Origin: Sulfurovum sp.
GTDB taxonomy: Bacteria > Campylobacterota > Campylobacteria > Campylobacterales > Sulfurovaceae
Direction of reading: 5' to 3'
DNA: 8,491 bases
Assembly: GCA_021159425.1 (NCBI GenBank)
Contig: JAGGRU010000336.1
Span: 1 to 8,491 of the forward strand
Positions within the stretch are counted from its first letter, which is position 1. The number at the start of each line of letters is the position of its first letter. A program made the position numbers and the translations under genes. Shown piece by piece: positions 5,068 through 8,491 of this stretch. The notes below the pieces were generated by a model. That model did not search any database and was not told the DNA's origin. It worked only from the letters and a program-made list of their open reading frames with translations.

Positions 5068-6288
5068 ATGTCAAGAAAAGAATGTAGCTTTTGTTCTGCC
5101 ACTGAGAGTGAAGAGAATCCACTCATTGCCGGAGAAAGTGCATACATCTGTTCAAACTGTGTTGTCTCTGCATACAAAATTCTCTTTGGAGAAGAAGAGC
5201 AGGAAGAGAACAAAGCAGACCTGGGTGCACATACACTCTATACACCTAAAGAGATAAATGCTCTTCTGAATGAATATATCATCGGTCAGGAAAATGCAAA
5301 AAAGACTCTCTCTGTTGCAGTTTATAATCACTATAAACGTATTTTCAGAGACAATATAGAAGATGACACACAAATCTCTAAATCAAATGTGCTTCTTATT
5401 GGTCCTACAGGTTCAGGTAAAACACTTTTGGCACAAACCATTGCCAGATTTTTAAATGTACCTATTGCTATAGCAGATGCAACAAACCTTACCGAAGCAG
5501 GATATGTGGGTGAAGATGTAGAGAATATCCTTACAAAACTGCTTATGGCAGCAGATGGTGATCCTAAACTTGCTGAACAGGGAATCGTTTTCATTGATGA
5601 AGTAGATAAAATTGCCAGAATGGGTGAGAACCGCTCTATCACACGTGATGTTTCCGGAGAAGGTGTACAGCAGGCACTGCTTAAACTCATTGAAGGTTCA
5701 GTGGTCAATATCCCGCCAAAAGGTGGTCGAAAACACCCGAACCAGGACTTTATTCAGATAGATACATCAAATATTTTATTTATCTGCGGTGGTGCATTTG
5801 ATGGACTTAATGATATAATCAAAAGAAGACTTGGTTCAAACACTTTGGGTTTTGGTCAGACAAAACGTTCAAAAAAAGAAGAAGAGAATCTTATGCACCT
5901 TGTTGAACCTGATGATCTTGTACAGTTTGGACTGATCCCGGAGTTGATAGGTCGTCTTCATGTACTTGCAACACTTGGTGAAATTTCACTAGAAGATATG
6001 GTACGTATTTTAGTTGAGCCTAAAAACGCTTTAGTAAAACAATACCAGAAACTTTTTGAAATAGATGATGTAAAACTAAGTTTTGAAGACGACGCACTCT
6101 CTTTGATCGCACAAAAAGCTTTAGACAGAAAAACGGGTGCCAGAGGATTACGTTCCATATTGGAAGAGATACTGCTTGACATTATGTATGAATTACCGGA
6201 GTTAGCCGGATATGAAGTGATAGTCACTAAAGAAGTTGTTGAAAGCGCTGCAAAACCTTTGTATATCAAAGATAAAAAAACTGCCTAA
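5068..6288 (+). CDS. clpX: ATP-dependent Clp protease ATP-binding subunit ClpX
   Basis: ClpX is the hexameric AAA+ unfoldase that recognises tagged substrates and threads them into ClpP. All landmarks are visible: an N-terminal zinc-binding domain with C6, C9, C28 and C31; Walker A GPTGSGKT (112-119); pore loop GYVGED (145-150); Walker B VFIDE (174-178); RKH loop (221-223) for tag entry; the ClpP-docking loop LGFG (260-263), where E. coli has IGF; arginine finger R296 in PELIGRL; and sensor-2 GARG (357-360). The 406 residues are a normal length. Ribosome binding site gagga (5057-5061) lies 6 bases before the ATG. clpP is not in the window; sitting among envelope genes instead of behind clpP is the usual Campylobacterota arrangement. 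Confidence 0.98.
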   Translation: MSRKECSFCSATESEENPLIAGESAYICSNCVVSAYKILFGEEEQEENKADLGAHTLYTPKEINALLNEYIIGQENAKKTLSVAVYNHYKRIFRDNIEDDTQISKSNVLLIGPTGSGKTLLAQTIARFLNVPIAIADATNLTEAGYVGEDVENILTKLLMAADGDPKLAEQGIVFIDEVDKIARMGENRSITRDVSGEGVQQALLKLIEGSVVNIPPKGGRKHPNQDFIQIDTSNILFICGGAFDGLNDIIKRRLGSNTLGFGQTKRSKKEEENLMHLVEPDDLVQFGLIPELIGRLHVLATLGEISLEDMVRILVEPKNALVKQYQKLFEIDDVKLSFEDDALSLIAQKALDRKTGARGLRSILEEILLDIMYELPELAGYEVIVTKEVVESAAKPLYIKDKKTA

Positions 6289-6318
6289 ACAATAGAAATA
6301 AGTAAAAAGGATAAATAG

Positions 6319-7353
6319 ATGTTTAAAAAATTATTGGGAATGTTTTCTAACGATCTGGCGATCGATCTGGGAACTGCAAATACCCTTGTTCTTGTAAAAG
6401 GTCAGGGAATCAGCATTAACGAACCATCTGTTGTTGCTATTCAGTATGACAAACATGGACAACAACGTATCTTAGCTGTAGGACAAGAAGCAAAAGACAT
6501 GGTAGGTAAAACACCTGGGAATATCAGAGCAATCCGTCCTATGAAAGATGGTGTTATCGCAGATTTTGAAGTGACAGAAATGATGATCCGTTATTTCATT
6601 GAAAAAGCACATAAACGAAAAGGTTTCTTTTCTCCACGTATTATTATTTGTGTCCCTTATGGTTTGACTCAAGTTGAGAGACGTGCAGTAAAAGACTCTG
6701 CTGAAAATGCCGGTGCACGTTACGTATATCTCATAGAAGAGCCTATGGCGGCGGCTATCGGTGCCGGGATTCCGGTAAAAGATCCTAATGGAAACCTTGT
6801 GCTTGATATTGGCGGGGGAACCACTGAAATCGGTGTAATTTCTCTAGGGGGACTTGTTCAGAGTAAATCTATTCGTGTTGCCGGTGATCATATGGACCAA
6901 GCCATTATAGATTATATTAAAAAGAATTTTAACCTTCTCATTGGTGAGCGTGTAGCAGAAGAGATAAAAATTAACATTGGTACAGCAATACCTTTGGATG
7001 AGGAACTTACTACTATTGTACGTGGTAGAGATCAGGTTGAGGGTACACTTACCTCTATTGAAATCACTTCTGAACATATTAGAGAAGCAATGAAAGACTC
7101 ACTTGAAGAGATCGCAGAAGCACTTAAATCAGTACTTGAGCAAACACCTCCTGAACTTGCAGGCGACATTGTTGAAAATGGTATTGTGCTTACAGGTGGC
7201 GGTGCACTCATCAGAGGTTTAGATAAATATCTTTCAGATATCGTAAAACTTCCGGTATATATTGCTGAAGATCCTCTTCTTGCTGTTGCAAAAGGTACAG
7301 GTAAGGCGCTTGATGAAATAGATATTCTTCAGCAAATGGCCTATGAAGACTAG
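6319..7353 (+). CDS. mreB: Rod-shape-determining protein MreB, actin-like
   Basis: MreB is a bacterial actin that forms membrane-bound antiparallel filaments and directs lateral peptidoglycan synthesis with MreC, RodA and PBP2. The 344 residues have the full actin ATPase signature: phosphate-1 DLGTANT (16-22), the EEP-MAAAIGAG segment (140-150) with E140, phosphate-2 LDIGGGTTEIGV (162-173) and adenosine motif LTGGGALIRGL (291-301). The N-terminus MFKKLLGMFSND looks amphipathic, fitting direct membrane binding. Start support is aaagga at 6306-6311 and typical family length. The gene is 30 bases after clpX and overlaps mreC by 11 bases. The organism is therefore expected to be a rod or curved rod at some growth stage. 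Confidence 0.98.
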   Translation: MFKKLLGMFSNDLAIDLGTANTLVLVKGQGISINEPSVVAIQYDKHGQQRILAVGQEAKDMVGKTPGNIRAIRPMKDGVIADFEVTEMMIRYFIEKAHKRKGFFSPRIIICVPYGLTQVERRAVKDSAENAGARYVYLIEEPMAAAIGAGIPVKDPNGNLVLDIGGGTTEIGVISLGGLVQSKSIRVAGDHMDQAIIDYIKKNFNLLIGERVAEEIKINIGTAIPLDEELTTIVRGRDQVEGTLTSIEITSEHIREAMKDSLEEIAEALKSVLEQTPPELAGDIVENGIVLTGGGALIRGLDKYLSDIVKLPVYIAEDPLLAVAKGTGKALDEIDILQQMAYED

Positions 7354-8437
7354 ATTAATTGTTATCTTTATCCTGTTATTGGTCTTAACAGTACTGTTGA
7401 CAAGGAATGATGATCGTATTGCAAATACACTTCTGAACATCATCAACCCTGTGAAACAAAACTATAAGAATTTCACACAAGACATAGAAGATAAAAGCCA
7501 TAGCTATATCTTCCAAAAAGAGTCTATTGAAAAGTCAAACAGAGAAAATCGCATTTTACGAAAAAGACTTCTTGAGCAGATGCATTATCTTGAGCAAGTG
7601 ACAGGTATCTATAAAGTACTTCCAAAACTATCTAGATTACCTGTGCATAACATCTCAATTGCAGAAACCATCTCCTATGTAAAACTCAACAGTTTTTCAA
7701 GGATCATCCTTACAAAACCTAAAGGAATAGTTGAAAAAAAACTCTATGGTCTCATACAGGGAACTGTAGTAGCAGGTACAGCAGAGGTAGACAATAATCA
7801 ACTCTATGGCTATCTAACATCAGATGAGAAGTGTAGATTTTCAGTCTTCATAGGTGATAAAAAAGCTCCCGGTATAGCAATAGGTGTTAAAAAAAATGAA
7901 ATGCTTATCAAGTTTATTCCTAAATGGCATAATGTAAAAGTAGGTGATAAAGTTGTCACTTCCGGTCTGGATGATATTTTCTTTGCAAAAGTACCAGTGG
8001 GGATCGTCACAGATGTTGAAGTACAAAGTGCATACACTGTCGCACATATTAAAACCTATAGTGACATTTTTCATCCAAAAACTTTTTTTCTTGTGAATGA
8101 TTCAAAAGCAACACTTGCAGAAGGTTTTGACAGTAATTCTACTCATTTTGCTATCAACTGTCCGAAAAATTATGTACTGGATACCAATTTGTCCAATGAG
8201 TCCAATGAGTCCAATGAATCTAATATGTCTGTACCCGATCTCAATATGACCATACCGATCATATCAAGCATACCTAATCGTATTGACCAAACACAGCCGG
8301 AAGTCATAGAAGCTACCGCTCCTGTCGAGCATGTCGTACCAGTAAAAAAGCCGACTAAGAAAAAACCCTATAAAAAGAAAAAGAAAAAGAAAAAGAAAAA
8401 GAAAAAAGCAGTATCAAGACATTTGGACCTCTTCTAG
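7343..8437 (+). CDS. mreC: Rod-shape-determining protein MreC with repetitive basic tail
   Basis: MreC is an inner-membrane protein with a periplasmic body that links MreB filaments to the elongasome. A short basic N-terminus (MKTR) and one hydrophobic helix (about 5-20) form the anchor. A charged, probably coiled-coil region spans about 36-92 (SIEKSNRENRILRKRLLEQMHYLEQ), followed by the beta-barrel MreC domain to about 252 with VGDKVVTSGLDDIFFAKVPVGIV (200-222). Beyond this, about 110 residues form an unusual tail: three SNE triplets plus SNM (284-295), a Pro/Thr/Ile-rich linker, and a lysine-rich end with 12 consecutive lysines (344-355) and final RHLDLF. Without the tail the length (about 250) fits other Campylobacterota MreC. 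The start overlaps the end of mreB and lacks a strong ribosome binding site, so coupling is likely. Confidence 0.94.
   Translation: MKTRLIVIFILLLVLTVLLTRNDDRIANTLLNIINPVKQNYKNFTQDIEDKSHSYIFQKESIEKSNRENRILRKRLLEQMHYLEQVTGIYKVLPKLSRLPVHNISIAETISYVKLNSFSRIILTKPKGIVEKKLYGLIQGTVVAGTAEVDNNQLYGYLTSDEKCRFSVFIGDKKAPGIAIGVKKNEMLIKFIPKWHNVKVGDKVVTSGLDDIFFAKVPVGIVTDVEVQSAYTVAHIKTYSDIFHPKTFFLVNDSKATLAEGFDSNSTHFAINCPKNYVLDTNLSNESNESNESNMSVPDLNMTIPIISSIPNRIDQTQPEVIEATAPVEHVVPVKKPTKKKPYKKKKKKKKKKKKAVSRHLDLF
8192..8227 (+). repeat. 9-bp tandem repeat inside mreC (SNE triplets)
   Basis: The unit tccaatgag occurs twice exactly (8192-8200, 8201-8209), once as tccaatgaa (8210-8218) and once degenerate as tctaatatg (8219-8227). 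The unit is three codons in frame, so copy-number change would add or remove Ser-Asn-Glu without frameshift. Confidence 0.85.
8372..8407 (+). repeat. Hexanucleotide aaaaag tandem repeat coding polylysine
   Basis: Five exact aaaaag units (8372-8401) are followed by six A (8402-8407). In the mreC frame these are alternating AAA and AAG codons giving lysines 344-355. The 6-bp period preserves the frame, so slippage would change tail length, not switch the gene off. Confidence 0.9.
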
Positions 8438-8491
8438 ATCTACCTTTTTACCCCACTAAGTAAACACCCAAGTTTTTGAGAGAATGAGAAG

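Noticed and set aside
5331..5708. Minus-strand 125-codon open frame opposite clpX
   Set aside because: It is antisense to the ATPase core of clpX, serine-rich as expected from the complement of a conserved gene, and has no start signal or family likeness.
8372..8408. Programmed -1 frameshift at A-AAA-AAG in mreC
   Set aside because: In the reading frame the base before each AAA-AAG pair is G or T, so the heptamer is not in the required phase; the A6-G run at 8402-8408 is also in the wrong phase. No useful downstream frame is visible before the gene ends.
8438..8491. A gene or terminator after mreC
   Set aside because: The 54 bases hold no hairpin, no clear start and no coding frame long enough to judge; short minus-strand frames ending here are possible but unsupported.

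Overview
The window reads as an AT-rich chromosomal segment of a Campylobacterota (Epsilonproteobacteria) species, probably a Sulfurovum/Sulfurimonas-like sulfur oxidiser. The basis is the gene order fabZ-lpxA-clpX-mreB-mreC, which is shared with Campylobacter and Helicobacter, the LpxB N-terminus with SALEPSSN in place of the usual GEASGD, and a QueH with HICCAVDS and a long C-terminal extension. The genus is inference. All genes found are on the + strand.

Layout. Positions 1-124 hold the 3' end of a gene resembling a YcxB-like protein. Positions 125-384 are non-coding, with two perfect hairpins that share a GCTCCAG core in opposite orientations, then a good sigma70 promoter. Positions 385-1562 hold two different type II toxin-antitoxin modules in tandem: RelB/DinJ with a YafQ-type toxin, then Phd/YefM with a ParE/RelE-type toxin. 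The second has its own palindromic operator. The second toxin gene overlaps lpxB (1559-2593) by four bases. After lpxB lies a perfect 21-bp inverted repeat (2598-2650) built like a REPIN, two head-to-head GTAG-headed REP hairpins. Then come queH (2670-3749), a likely promoter at about 3771, and a tight cluster of fabZ, lpxA, clpX, mreB and mreC (3808-8437). The last 54 bases hold nothing I can assign.

How the genes fit together. LpxA catalyses the first step of lipid A synthesis and LpxB makes the disaccharide. FabZ supplies elongated acyl chains that both phospholipid and LpxA need. MreB and MreC organise cell-wall elongation, and ClpX is the unfoldase of the ClpXP protease. The 3' half is thus a core envelope and housekeeping operon. 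QueH makes the tRNA nucleoside queuosine. The 5' part is accessory: toxin-antitoxin modules and repeats sit directly against, and in one case overlap, an essential lipid A gene.

I found no RNA gene, CRISPR array, insertion sequence or clearly new system. The points most worth a second look are the REPIN, the GCTCCAG hairpin pair, the toxin-lpxB overlap, the repetitive polylysine tail of MreC and the long QueH C-terminus.
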